Source: Rhabdornis inornatus
Taxonomy: Eukaryota > Chordata > Aves > Passeriformes > Rhabdornithidae
Length of the DNA: 64,000 bases
Assembly: GCA_013397075.1 (NCBI GenBank)
Contig: VWZS01003937.1
Span: 4,360,100-4,424,099, forward strand
Direction: 5' to 3'
In this document: positions 32,581 through 45,000 of the stretch, piece by piece
Layout: each line of letters starts with the position of its first letter
Numbering within the stretch: the stretch's first letter is position 1
Made by a program: the position numbers and the translations under genes
Notes under the pieces: generated by a model
Seen by the model: only the letters and a program-made list of their open reading frames with translations
Database searches by the model: none
Told to the model about the DNA's origin: nothing

Positions 32581-35500
32581 TGAGCCAGATCTCGGTCCAA
32601 ATGCAAATGGATTCATGCTCTTCTAAAATCACATCTGTTCCCTCTCTGCCTCTTCACATGAATGCCACTGCTCAGGCAAAAACCTCCGTAGTTCCTGCTA
32701 TCCTGTTTTCCTGTTTTGCACCACCACAATGCTCTCCAAGTCAACTTGTCATGTTTACTTGCCTGTTCTTGCGAATTGCAGCTGCTGCATGTGCAACATC
32801 CCTTGGGTCTGAGTTCATCGCTATCTTCATATCAGTTTATCCTTATCTCATTTATTCTGGAATTTTGTAAATTTCAGATTATCCTAATGTCACAAAATTA
32901 AAAATTGAGGCCTATTATTGTTGGTAGGCCCCAGATTTCACCTGTGGTGATAAAGGAAAAAAGATTATTTTTTTCTGTTCACAACTGAGGCCTGAGACAG
33001 AGTTCTTATTGGAGAATATTCAAAAGATGCTTTTGTTTTATGTTTTTATTGGTTTGGAAGTTGAGTGTTTTTTAACTTAGCTCTCTGATGCTCACAAGTA
33101 TTTTCTTAGTCTTTTGGAAGAAAGAGACTGCTGTCCGAGTGTCAGGAGAGGAATACTGAGTCTTTAAAAGCAGTGTTGCCAGTGCTAGTTTTTAAGCTCG
33201 TTTTAGTATGTCTGTACTGGGATTATTTCAAGGCCGTGGAATCTGCCTAAACCTGTACCTGAAATGTAGCATAGGCGGGAAAATAATTTCCGTGGCCCAA
33301 TGCTTAGTTCACAGCTAATTTCCAGCTTTTCCAGGAAGGAGGAATTTGCGATGTGTTTTGTGTTATTAGCCTCTGCTCTGGTTTTGTTGTTTTGTTTTTT
33401 TTCAGTGGTTTTGGTTCCTCAGAAGAAGTTACCTTAACTTTTTTTCAGTGCTCCAGTTTGGAACACTGCAGAAGATGCTGCATTGTAGCTCTGCATTCTC
33501 ACAATGTGATCTTTCCTCTCTCTTTCCTTATATATTTTGCTTAACAGTAAAATTAGTTAACAGCATTAGTATTTATTATTCTCTTCGGCTGTTTGAGGAG
33601 AATGAGACAGCTGGGACTTCTGAAAACTTGTTTCAAGCTTTATGCATTTTGTGGACAGGGAACTCTATATGCCTTCCGTTTGTTACATATTTTGGAGATT
33701 ATCTTCAGTTATGAGAGCTAGGGTCTTAATATTGATTGAAGGTTAAAAATGGCAGGCTTGTCCTTTTATACCTTTAAATTCTGCGTCATTGACCTGTTGT
33801 GAATTGGCATAGCTTGAACCAGGCTGAAGGCATTTTGGTAGGCCATCTTTATGTTTATATCTCTAATTTTGATAAAGGGCTCAATAAAGAATATTTGTAG
33901 GAGTGTTGGTTTTGCTCTTGCACTTTTCATGAATGCTTTTCCTGCCTCAGTGACATTGTTCTTTTTAATGCTGGGTGTGAAGTATATAGGCAAAGTGAAG
34001 GAAGAAGCAAAGAGCTGAAATTAGAGTGTGAGTGACAGTGGGGGTCTGATGCCAATGGATGCTTCTTGGTGAAGACATATTTCCTTAAGGTAGTTCCTGT
34101 TGTGTCACCTGGCAGTAAGGAAAAAAGTCTCCTTGAGATACTGCTGGTAACATCTCCTACTGTGACTGCAGGGGGGAGTACGTAGGGGAGCAAGGAACTG
34201 TACAGATCGCATAAATGCCTGAGTGTGCACCTGGGCAAATCACTTGCACATGAGTCCGTGCTGCTGGCTGAAATGCAGAATGGTAACAATATATTGTGAA
34301 GCTTAGTGAAAGGTGTTTCTTAGGAGGGTGCTAAGTTGCTGGTCCATCCTTGTGTCCACTCTTGTTTATGGTATTGATAAGAGTTCTGTCTTTCCTACAG
34401 TTTTGTGGAGCAGAAGTGTTACACTTGAGACAGTATCTCAGATATAACTTCTTTAATTGCAGGGAAGATGAAAAGGAAGTTTGCTTTTGGAGTGAAAAAA
34501 GGTGTTGAAAACTTTTTGTTTTAATGGGTCTGTCTGGAAATGTTGGGAAAACTCCCACCTGTTGATGCCTCTTCCCCACCCTCACCAGTTAGTTAACCTT
34601 TGGGAACAAGTGGGAATCTTTTTAAGGTTTTCACGTACGCACGTGTGTTTGCAATTCCACATATCTTTTGAAAGTGAACTATTGCTGAAACCTTGCATCC
34701 TCATCCACTTGTACCTAACTTCACAGAGGGCCTATTATTCTAACAAGTGGAATAAGCACTAAAGTGTGCATGGGTATTAGAAATAATTCGCTTGCAATAA
34801 TATTTTTAAAGCTGTCCTTTTGGTAGAAATGATGGTTCTTACAAAGGGAGGAAGGGCATCCTTGTCTCTCAGAGAAGTTGTGTTTCATCAGATTTAGCTG
34901 CTCAAACCAGGAAGCACTAGCACTCGGGAAACATTCATGTCATTAGTAGTAGGGCTGTAAGGTGTTGAACTATATCCAGGCAGGCTTTACCTGCTGTTGT
35001 GATAGGAAAAAAAAACCCTGTGGCTTAGTTCTGCTTTATTTAAAGCCTTTTAGGTTATCTAAACTTTAGTGTGAAGTTGATGGCTGTTGTGAAGGATTGG
35101 TGCGGTCAGTGACAACCCAAATAGCAAGGGAGCTATTGCATTTGTCTTACTGAGAGTCCTTTATTACAAGCCAGGGGCTAAAAGATAGCATTGGGCTCAT
35201 TTTGATTTTGAGGTACTTCCAAGTGGTGTTTATGAGGATGGCTTCCTAAATATATATTAAAAAAAACTTCAAAGGATTCTGTTTGTTTCAGACTTTTGTA
35301 GGAGGGAAACCTGGATCGGTCAAGGCAGGTGACAAAGACATAAGGCTCTGCTTTTAATTTCCCTCTTTTTTTCCTGGGGACCTATCTCAGTGAAGTGCCG
35401 GAAGTCTGGCTCTAACCTTTAAGTTCAGTCAATAAGCTATTGCTTCTTGGACTTCCCAAGTAGATTTGCTATATAAAGCATCTTTCCAAAATTTCTGTGT

Positions 35501-35944
35501 TTGTGTGTTAATTTCTCATTCCACTGAATCTTCTGGAGTTTGTGGGTTTTTTTGTTGGTTGACCAAGCAGAGGAACCAGAAAATGACTGAAGATTATTCA
35601 AGCTGCTGCTGTCAAAACTCAGGGAGGAGAGACATTCTCTTTTTATGAGTTGTTTTTAACAAAAATGCTTCAGTTCACCACTGCAGTTTTAGTCAAGAAT
35701 CCTCAAAACTATTTTTTATTCCTCTGTGAAATTGGTATAATTAGGCAGCAAAGTATCTTCAGGAGTCTACAAAATGTCTAGTTAGGTCATAGTACTGAGA
35801 GGCAGATCACTGAAGGTTCTGTTTCGCACTTCAGTAATGAAAACGCAGAGATGTTTGTTTTCTATCAGTATTAATGCAGCTACAGTCTAAGTTGATCTAA
35901 GGTTACCCTGTAAGAGTCTCATCACCTCTTTCTTTTCTTTTGAG
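32581..35944 (+). other. TAF5L 5' intron, AT-rich, no gene seen
   Basis: About 3.4 kb between the candidate 5'UTR donor and the acceptor of the first coding exon. I see only T-rich stretches and short chance ORFs. No repeat family was recognised. Confidence 0.6.
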
Positions 35945-35947
35945 GTC

Positions 35948-36089
35948 ATGAAACGCGTACGCACAGAACAGATTCAGATGGCAGTGTCCTGCTACCTCAA
36001 GCGCCGTCAGTATGTGGACTCAGAAGGTCCCCTAAAACAAGGGCTGAGGCTGTGTCAGACTGCTGAAGAGATGGCAGCTAATCTCACAG
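35948..36089 (+). CDS. TAF5L: TAF5L coding exon 1 (start codon)
   Basis: The ATG at 35948 begins MKRVRTEQIQMAVSCYLKRR. It lies three bases inside an exon whose acceptor is cttttgag at 35,937-35,944, so the 5'UTR continues in at least one upstream exon. The -3 position is G and +4 is A. The exon ends in NLT plus one base before gtaatc. Confidence 0.97.
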
Positions 36090-39000
36090 GTAATCCTATC
36101 ATATTTTCCATTACTACTTGGCAGAGTTGTGAGCATGTGTGCTGGCAGCTGTATGAATTTGGCTGCACATACGGACATTTCTCCTTTTGAAATTAAGAAA
36201 TTTCTCACTGTTAAGTTCACGTGAATAATGAACTTCTGAAGAATGAAAATGTAGGTGGAAGTATAACAAGGTGGCGTTCATAGTCAGTGAAACATCAGGC
36301 TGAAATACTATGTGAGGGTAGTGGAAAATACGTATGTTTTATCCCAAATAATGCAAAGTCTGGTGAATAGTGATGCTTTGAAATGGAGGGGAGAAGAACC
36401 TAGATGAGAAAGGAAGTAGAAGCAGGAAATTCTGTTGTACCTTTGTACTTCAGCAGAGCTACATCATGTGAAATTAAAATAATAAGCCTGTGTCTTTTTT
36501 CTGGCATAGTCAGCTTTGTAGTTATGAAGAGTCTGCTCTGTCATTTGGGGAAAAAGCCCAAAACCTTCAGTGGATGAGACAAGGCACGCAGGGAGATAAA
36601 CTTTCTTCTCTTTCTTAAGGACTTTTGAATTCTGCCACACTCCTTGCTTTCCAAATTGTGTCTGTGACAGTTTTCGTTGATATTATTATTTTTGTTTTAA
36701 CAAACTTTGCTGCTGCTTGAGCACATATAGGTATTGGAAGGATAAAAGCTGTGCGGACATTATAGAGATTAAATTTACTTGTAAAAGTAGTAGAAACTAC
36801 TGGGCTGACATTTTGGGTAAAAAAGCAAGGAGAAACTTTTTCCTGTCCGTGAAACTGCTTAGATTATGACAGTATCTCAGACAAAGGGGAGCAATGGAGT
36901 TACTTGTAATACGACTTGATTTGACATCAGTAGCTATATAACTGTATTTGTGGCTAGATAAGACTGGGTGCAGGAAGAGATTTTCCACCTTTGGAGTATT
37001 TTGCCATAGTTAGCCATCCAAAGATGAGTGACCTGTAGGTGAACGTCCAGGAGGACTCTCAGTGACCTGGAGGAAATTGAACAATATTTCATTATTTAGA
37101 AGCAACATAACGTCTTAGTACTTTTCATTTCCTTGCTTTATTCAGCCTAACTATCAGAAGTTTCTTGCAATCCCCAAAAAAGTACTGGGGAAGATGGGGA
37201 AAGAATGAAACCAAAGTTAACGGCTGAATTGTTTTTCAATGAGAGATTTTATGTGAGAAGTGGGTAAAAAGGTCAGTGTCAAAACATGCTCAGAATGTGA
37301 TACCAGCCATATGAGGAGGACACAGAAGTGTCTGAAGTAGTGGAGATGAACTGGATTACAAGCCCTTGCATGAGCACGTGGCCTCATGCCAAAAAATATA
37401 TATATATTTCAATAAAGAGTGTGAATGAGTATGTGTTTGGGTTTTGTCTTTTTTACTGATCTTCCATAAAATGTTATTACTAAATTTCATTTTAGTCTGT
37501 ATTCTCTTGCCAGTGCATGGGTTTTGTGGATGGTGATTGAGAATTTAGTCATCAGTTTTCATTAGAACTGAAAATGGGCTGCTCTCATGTGTTCAGCTGC
37601 TTACTACTTCTTGTCAGATGTGCTTGCTGAGAGTGAGCGTGCTGCAGTTCCATCAATGGCTGTTAGAAAAGCAAACCCAAGCTTGTTACTTAATCTGACA
37701 ACAGATGCTGAAAATACTGCTGCAGTCAGTTTTGCAAACTGAGTAAAAACTGAGCAGATTGTAAAGCCTGCAGTGCTTTATTTTGGGGAAAGTGATCAAA
37801 CGCGTTTTTCTGAAGATGTTTTTGCTTTTTCCTTAGTAAAGCTCACCTTGTTTTTTATGTTCACGTCTTTTGTTTCACTTCTAAATGAACTAGCCTGTGT
37901 GAATGGGAGACTTGGAGGGGACCTCGGAAAATTATCTGGTCCAATCTTTTTTGTAGGAGAGGGACCCCAGATGAGATTATCTAGGGTTCTGTCTGATGGT
38001 ATCTGCAGTAAAATACAGCAGAGAACTTCCTTGTGATTCTCCCATATTTCTCTAGGAAAGAAGAACAGTATCTGGGGACAGAGTGAGTGACCAAGGAACG
38101 GGTTCCTCTAATACTGCTCATAGCACTGTTAGCACATATGACTAGCTGAAATAATATACAATTATGAATCATCACACTCACCTAAAATAGGAATCAGTGG
38201 CTGTTACACAACATTTACAGTAGCCCCACGTTTGTTAGCTGGAAGCAATTCTACTGGTAGCCAGCACATGAGACCAGGAGGGTACTGTCCATATTCCTGC
38301 ATTAGGAGTGATTTCCTTTGAATTTCCTACCAGGTTGCATAGCTGGCTGCACTTACTGGATATGAAGGAGCAGATATTTCCAATAAATGTTCTTGTGACT
38401 GCTGGTGAGGGTGGAAAAGAAACTCTGGTAGGTTTATTAATGTATGAGAAAGATACAGCCAGTGTTTTATTTCTACCAGGTGGAAAATATGCGTGAAATT
38501 TTACTCTTGTTTTGGAATCAGTTGACTTCTTGATCCTTTTTGCAGTTCTCATTGGTTTAAAGTTTTGGGAAGGCAAAGAATTAGAATTTGTTAGAACTAT
38601 GTGGTATGTAGGATTCATTTACCATTTGCTGGCTGGGAATGAACTCTAGCATCATTACTGAAAGAATAGGCCATAATGGTTGCCCAGTCAGGCTGTTTCA
38701 GGACAGGTAGACAAAGATGGTACTCCAGTTCCTGAAGTATGAAGCTTGATTTTGGAATTAAGTTGCTTATGCAGAGAAAGTTGTGGCATGGAGAAAATAT
38801 CTCGTAAAGTCTAGGCCAATGAGTTGTGCTTGCATAGCATGGGCAGGGTGGCAGGCCATTCCCATTCCTGCGGAAATGACACCACCAGATCTTTGTGAAG
38901 AGTTGACTGTTACATGTAATCCTGTAATAGCATAAGAGGCAGGCCCTCATGTTTCTGTATTTCTTTGCTTTTACAAAGAATTTTATGGGTGACATTGGAA

Positions 39001-42000
39001 ACTGTCACTAAGTATTCTTCAGTTACTGGGTGTGCATACATGCAGTTTACTTTCTTATGCTGAATATTGATTATATTCAGTTTTACATCCAAATAGCAGA
39101 GCTTTTTACTTTAGCTGTTGAGTAGTTCCAGCATGTGAGCCTGGAGTCCTTACCATCTTTGAGTTTCTGAAGCAGCTAGGCTCTAGAAAGCACAGTGTAG
39201 CTGTGCCTTTCAGCAAGTTTTATTTGTTTATATCTAAACTGATTTAAGAGATGATATCGTATTGGTGATGGAATCTGGTTTTGGTTGGTTTGGGTTTTTT
39301 TTTTGTTTTTTTTCCCCAAGAGAGGATGATGAGCTCAGTCCATCTCTCTGTTTCAAAAGCTGAATTCAGCTCGCCAAACGTACCTCCATTTTATTTATTT
39401 ATTGTATTTACATAAGCTGAAGGAAGGTAAACCTGTGTCTTACCAGAGAGAGAGGAATGGGGGAAGAATAGTGACAGGCTGCCTGTGTGCCTACCATGTG
39501 CTGATCTCTTTCTAATTAGAGGCATTGAGATGAGCTGGAGGCTGGCCTATCTCTCTAGTGTGTGAACATTTGATAATGTTGTTTATAGACTTCCAGGGCT
39601 GTCAGACTTGTGCCTCTGTGCATGAGCCAAATGCTGAAACAAAAAGCCCCACAGTCAAGTAGAAATGCCAAGGATGGAAAGTGGTGCAGGGCAAGGGAGA
39701 CCGAAATAAATTGAAGTAACATTAATAAAAATAGGGGGTTTAGAGGGGACGAGAGTTATGATTTAAAAAAAAAAAATGGGAAAGAAAAAAAGTGAAATTC
39801 CTTGCCCTCTTGTGCTCTATTTAGAACAGCAGAACTTGAGTTTCTAAACACTGGTATTTGCATGTGCTTGGGGTTTCTTGATGCATGTCTGTAAACTTGC
39901 GCAAACTGGAATCCCTGCGGATTCCAGGCCGTTAGCAGAACAGCAAAGGTTTGGTGCCAGAGAAGGAGAAGCCAATGCCCTTTCTAAACAGTTCAGAACC
40001 ACTTTTTCTGGAGTCTGGTTTTGAAAAACAGTTTAACACAGTCTGAGGAGACCATAACAGCTGGGTTTGTGGTCAGTTGCCAGCTACCCCTTAACCTAAA
40101 ACCCTCGGGGAGGAGGGCACATTTTGGTTAAAAATTACTGAGTGTTTGCTTAGAGATTCAGTGTTTTCTCCACCACCTCTGTGAGACTTAATAAATGATA
40201 ATGATTATAATTTGTTGTAAATTATAATGACCGGGACGAGAAATTTGAGAATCTGAAGTAATGTTTCTGTAGGCCTGTTCATGATGGTTGGGGGAACTCA
40301 CTGAAAAAGAAACTATATTTTGGAGAAAGTTGTATTGTGCTTTATCTTTTCTGAGTTGTAAAACTTCTAAGAGATCTGTGATGGGTATTACTCTGAATTT
40401 CTTGGGAATTTAAGGTTGTATTTGAAAACTTGAAAATGTGTTCTAGATGGAGCAGGTAAGTTGCTGAGATTTTTAGGGTGGGTTTTGGATTTCAGTGTAT
40501 TTTCTCATTCATGGTCTGTCTAGGTGGTTAATGCCATATTTAGATGCTTTGGACTATGTCATACCTAGGTGATTTGAAGATGAAATGTCATCTGAGTGGG
40601 TGCATACCTTGGATTTTATGAGAAGGTTTGTTTTCAGGCACACATGTAAAAATCCTTAAATCCTTGTGTAAGTTTTGGGTTTTTTATTTCACAGTCCAAT
40701 CTGAGTCTGGTTGTGCCAACGTCGTGTCTGCAGCTCCCTGCCTGGCGGAGCCACAGCAATATGAAGTACAGTTTGGACGATTACGCAATTTTCTGACAGG
40801 TAAATCAGGAAGCAAGGAAGAACAAAGTAGCTGATGTTTTTTGTCATTTCAATGAGTAAAGGGCATGATAATAAAATTCAAAATCATGTCTCTAACAGTG
40901 TTTTGAGTTTTCAGTAAAAATATAAGTATTTAACTTTTCTTTTTTTGATTGTTTTCTGTGTGCTGAATAGCTTTGAGTTTTGTAGATGGCTGGCTCTTTG
41001 CCCTTTCTTGTTCAGGCACTTGCCCTTTGTAGGTCTTCTAGACAGCACCGTATTTACACAGGACAGGAAGGAGAATTAGGGTTTTATGTGAAAGGCAGGT
41101 AACTGAGAAATGACTGTATTTCTCTGTTATCTCCTGAGGTTTTTAATTTTATCCATAAGTGGCTTGTTTTTATGATGGTCTGGATTTTTAAGGAAGAATC
41201 TGTTCCTGTAAATTTAGCTGTACTGACTTTGAGACTGAAGCAATACGGTGAAGTAAAAAAATTCTTACTTTGTAACGATGCAGAAGACAAATCATGTATT
41301 TTTTTATATATATAATTATTTGATAATTTTTTTTAAAAGGTACTCCTGGGAATGTCCTTATTTCTTCTGTAAGTCCCCAGCATGGGAAGAAGTAAGCAGA
41401 GATAGAATTTTAAAAGAACAGTACCAACGAAAGCGAAGTGGTCACACACAACATTTGTCCAGTGTAGGGATTTGATCCCAGTGTGCATAACATCGGGATT
41501 ATTATTTCTGATAGTTTTGGAAGGGAAGGGAGCAGGAAGGCAAAGGCAGAAAATTGTGAATTCTTGGATCCTTGCCACCTAGAGTAGTTCAATACCTTTG
41601 TACTTTAGTATTTGAAGTAAATCCTTATGGTTTAATAGATTTTTAGAAGTATGATAGCTCTGTTCAGTGCTTGGTGAAGTCCTTGCTTAATGCCTGGTGA
41701 AGTGCTAGGTTTTGGTGTTCAGGTTGACTGCTTTAGTCTTTTTTGTCCTTCTTGCTCTAATTTGGTATCTTACACATACGAACTACCTCTGTTCAAGGGA
41801 GTAGCTTGCCAACCAGCCACAAGGCACAGCAGGACACTTCCCATTTCTGTCATGCCTGCCGCACTGAGGAGTAGGCAGGGGATTAGTGACATGGATTAAC
41901 TTAACTAACTAGTCTCTAGTTCAACTGCCTGCTCAAAATGGGGCAAGATGGGTATTTGATCAGATTGCTCAGAGCCTTTTCCAGTCAGGTTTAGAAAATC

Positions 42001-45000
42001 AAACACTCTGGAGATTGCTATGCATATGTGGGGCCCTGCTGCAATTCAGTGAGAATTTCCCTTGCAGCAGCTTGCCTGTTGTCCTTCCACTGAGCACCTC
42101 TGAGAAGAGGCTGGCTCCTTTTCCTGTATGATGTCCCACCTGGGTACTGAAGGCAAGCAGTTGAATACCCCCTTACTCTTCAGGCTAGACAGACCCAGCT
42201 CCTGTAACCTCTTCATATGTTCCTAGGGAACATTTTCTTTGGTCCTCTTTCTGCCAACTTCCCATCTCTTCCCTTTTTCCCCTACTGCAAAGTGAGGTCC
42301 TTCCTCTTGTTTCATATTTAGACTAGTGCACCTGGAGTAAAAAAAAAAACCTGCTGACTGCTTAGAGCTTTTATTACATGCAGACTGCTGTTTTCACTGG
42401 CTTTAGCCCAGTTTCAGTGATTCAGGAAGGAGAGTGATGCTCAGATATGCAAATACACATGTATACACTGCATATCACACATACTCTGTAGCTACTCCTG
42501 TAGAAATGGGAGAGAGGCACAGTATGAGAAAAAGGGAGAGAAAGTCTGGAAGAGTGCTCAGCACAAAGGAAAAATAACCTAATGGAAAGGGAGAAAGAGA
42601 ACATGCCTTGGTGAGTGGCAGGAGGGAAGAGCATGTTGAAAACCAGCAATGCCTTTTGCATTTTGAGGATCAGCAAATGTTTGAGGATCAGCAGTGCCTA
42701 TTTGTTTTCCAGTAATTTGGACCATTTGGGCCTGTGGTAGTAACTCATTGTGGCCCTGTTTGTTGCTATGGTGTTCGGCAGGGCCCCACTCCTCACAGCT
42801 CCCTGCAGCTGGCAAAGAGCCCCAGAGAAGCTGGGGAAGGAGGGGTGGAGCTGTTGCACAGATCAGCCTCTGCAAGGTACAGCACAGCCTAATCGGGGTT
42901 TGTTACACTGCGTACTAGGAATTACTGCTGGGATTTGCCTTGGCAGAGAGAGAAAAGCATGCACATGAGCAGGCACAGAAATGAAACCAGTACAGCATAT
43001 TGCAGTACATTTTGGAAACCGTAGCTTCCTTTCCCCTGAAGACAAATTAGTTCCATCCAAAGCACCACACTCATGTTTTACTGAAGCTGAGAGAAAAAAA
43101 GCCACCAAAGCTCAGGCCAGACAAACTAGGTAAATAATTTTGGCTTAAACATTTAGAATATTCTTTTAAATATAATTAATATGTTTTAAAGTTCATTTAT
43201 CAAAGTAAACAAAGGGTACGAAGGGTGTACTTTTTCTTTTGAAATAAATGGGGAAAATTCAACTAAAATAATGGGGAAAATTAATGTATTTTATGAGGTG
43301 ATGTATTATTAGCTGGCCCACACCTGAAAAGGGTTTTGAAATCTCTGCATTTTGTTCTGACACAGATGTGGCAATCTCTATTGTACCTCCTTTAGGTGAC
43401 AGAAGAGGTTTGCTTAGATGTGCCAACAGTTGTCCCTTTTTGCTTGCTCTCTGATGTCACTGCCAAGGCTTTTTCAGTAGTCATCCTTGCTCTATTTTAT
43501 TCCCAGTAGGAAGTGGTTTGAGAAGTCATTCAAAGTTTGTTGTTGTTTATTTATATAGATTCAGATTCTCAGCACAGCCATGAAGTGATGCCTCTTCTAT
43601 ATCCCCTCTTCGTCTACCTCCATCTGAACATGGTCCAGAATGGCCTAAAAAGCACAGTGGACAGTTTTTACAGCCGCTTCCATGGCATGTTCTTGCAGAA
43701 TGCCAGCCAGAAGGATATCATTGAACAGTTGCAGACTACCATGACTATTCAAGATATCCTGTCCAACTTGAAGCTCCGGGCTTTTCTGGACAACAAATAC
43801 GTCATCCGCCTTCAAGAGGACAGCTACAACTACCTTCTTCGCTACCTCCAAAGTGACAACAACAATGCCCTGTGCAAAGTCCTGACCTTGCACATTCACC
43901 TGGATGTGCAGCCTGCCAAGAGGACGGACTACCAGCTCTATGCTGGTGGTAGCTCCTCACGCAACGAGAGCAACGGCCTGGAACCCAGCGACGTGCCAGC
44001 TTCCATTCTGCAGAATGAGGCAGCGCTGGATTTACTGCAGGACAGCATTAAACGTGTCAAGGATGGGCCCCCTTCCTTAACCACCATCTGTTTCTATGCC
44101 TTCTATAACACGGAGCAGTTGCTGAACACTGCAGAGATTTCACCAAATAGCAAGCTGCTCGCTGCTGGGTTTGATAATTCGTGTGTGAAGCTGTGGAGCC
44201 TGCGCTCCAGGAAGTTGAAATCTGAGCCCCACCTTGTTGATGTGTCCCGCATCCGTTTGGCTTGTGACATCCTGGATGAGGAGGTCTGGATACTCTTTTT
44301 TTTCCCCCCTTCTTCCTCTTCTGCTGACCTGTTTTGAACATGATTATTGAGTATCTAGTAATGGCTTAGGGAACTCTGAGGCTGTTGCACAACCTGTCTG
44401 CCTTGATGCACATATTTTATAACCTGCTCTCATCCTTGTTCTTCCCTGCAGTGTTTGTAAGTGCTAAACTGAGGCACAATCAGTCTGTGCTTAGGTCAGA
44501 GTTTGTTAGACCTAGGTGTTGGTCTTCCTCCTCCAGCTGTCCTTGAACAGATGACAGTAGACGGGCAACCCAGAAAGGACAGGTGACTAGAGTAGGCTCC
44601 CTTCCCTGAGGAGCATGGATCCTTCTTTGGGATGGGAAGATGAAACAAGGTGATACGGGCAATGAAAACACAATACCAAATGAGAACTGGAAGGAAAGTA
44701 GCTCAGAACAATCAGGCAGAAGGGTGGAGAGAAGGGCAGAGACACAGGAAAAGCAAAATATAGACAAAGTAAGGAAAGAGCTAAAGAAGTCTGATCTGAT
44801 GTGTATGTGCAAAACTGTGTTTCAGGTATCACCTTCGTTTACCAGAGGTCAAGAGAAAAATTATGCAAAATGTCTCTGTTAAGGAATCTGAAGTGTAGAA
44901 ACTTCAGAGGCTTCTTACTCCAGAGTGCTGAAGACAAGGACAGGGATGTGTATACGTTCACTTCACAGGCAATGCTAGATGGCATCTTCTACCTGACCTT

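Noticed and set aside
31624..32616. Several long ORFs on both strands in the URB2/TAF5L CpG island
   Set aside because: They cross a 51-N gap and low-stop GC-rich sequence. None resembles a known protein, and both genes have clear starts elsewhere.
43537..43558. ATG at 43537 as a TAF5L start
   Set aside because: It lies in the intron just before the acceptor at 43,558. The exon joins in phase to upstream exons that give the full conserved N-terminus.
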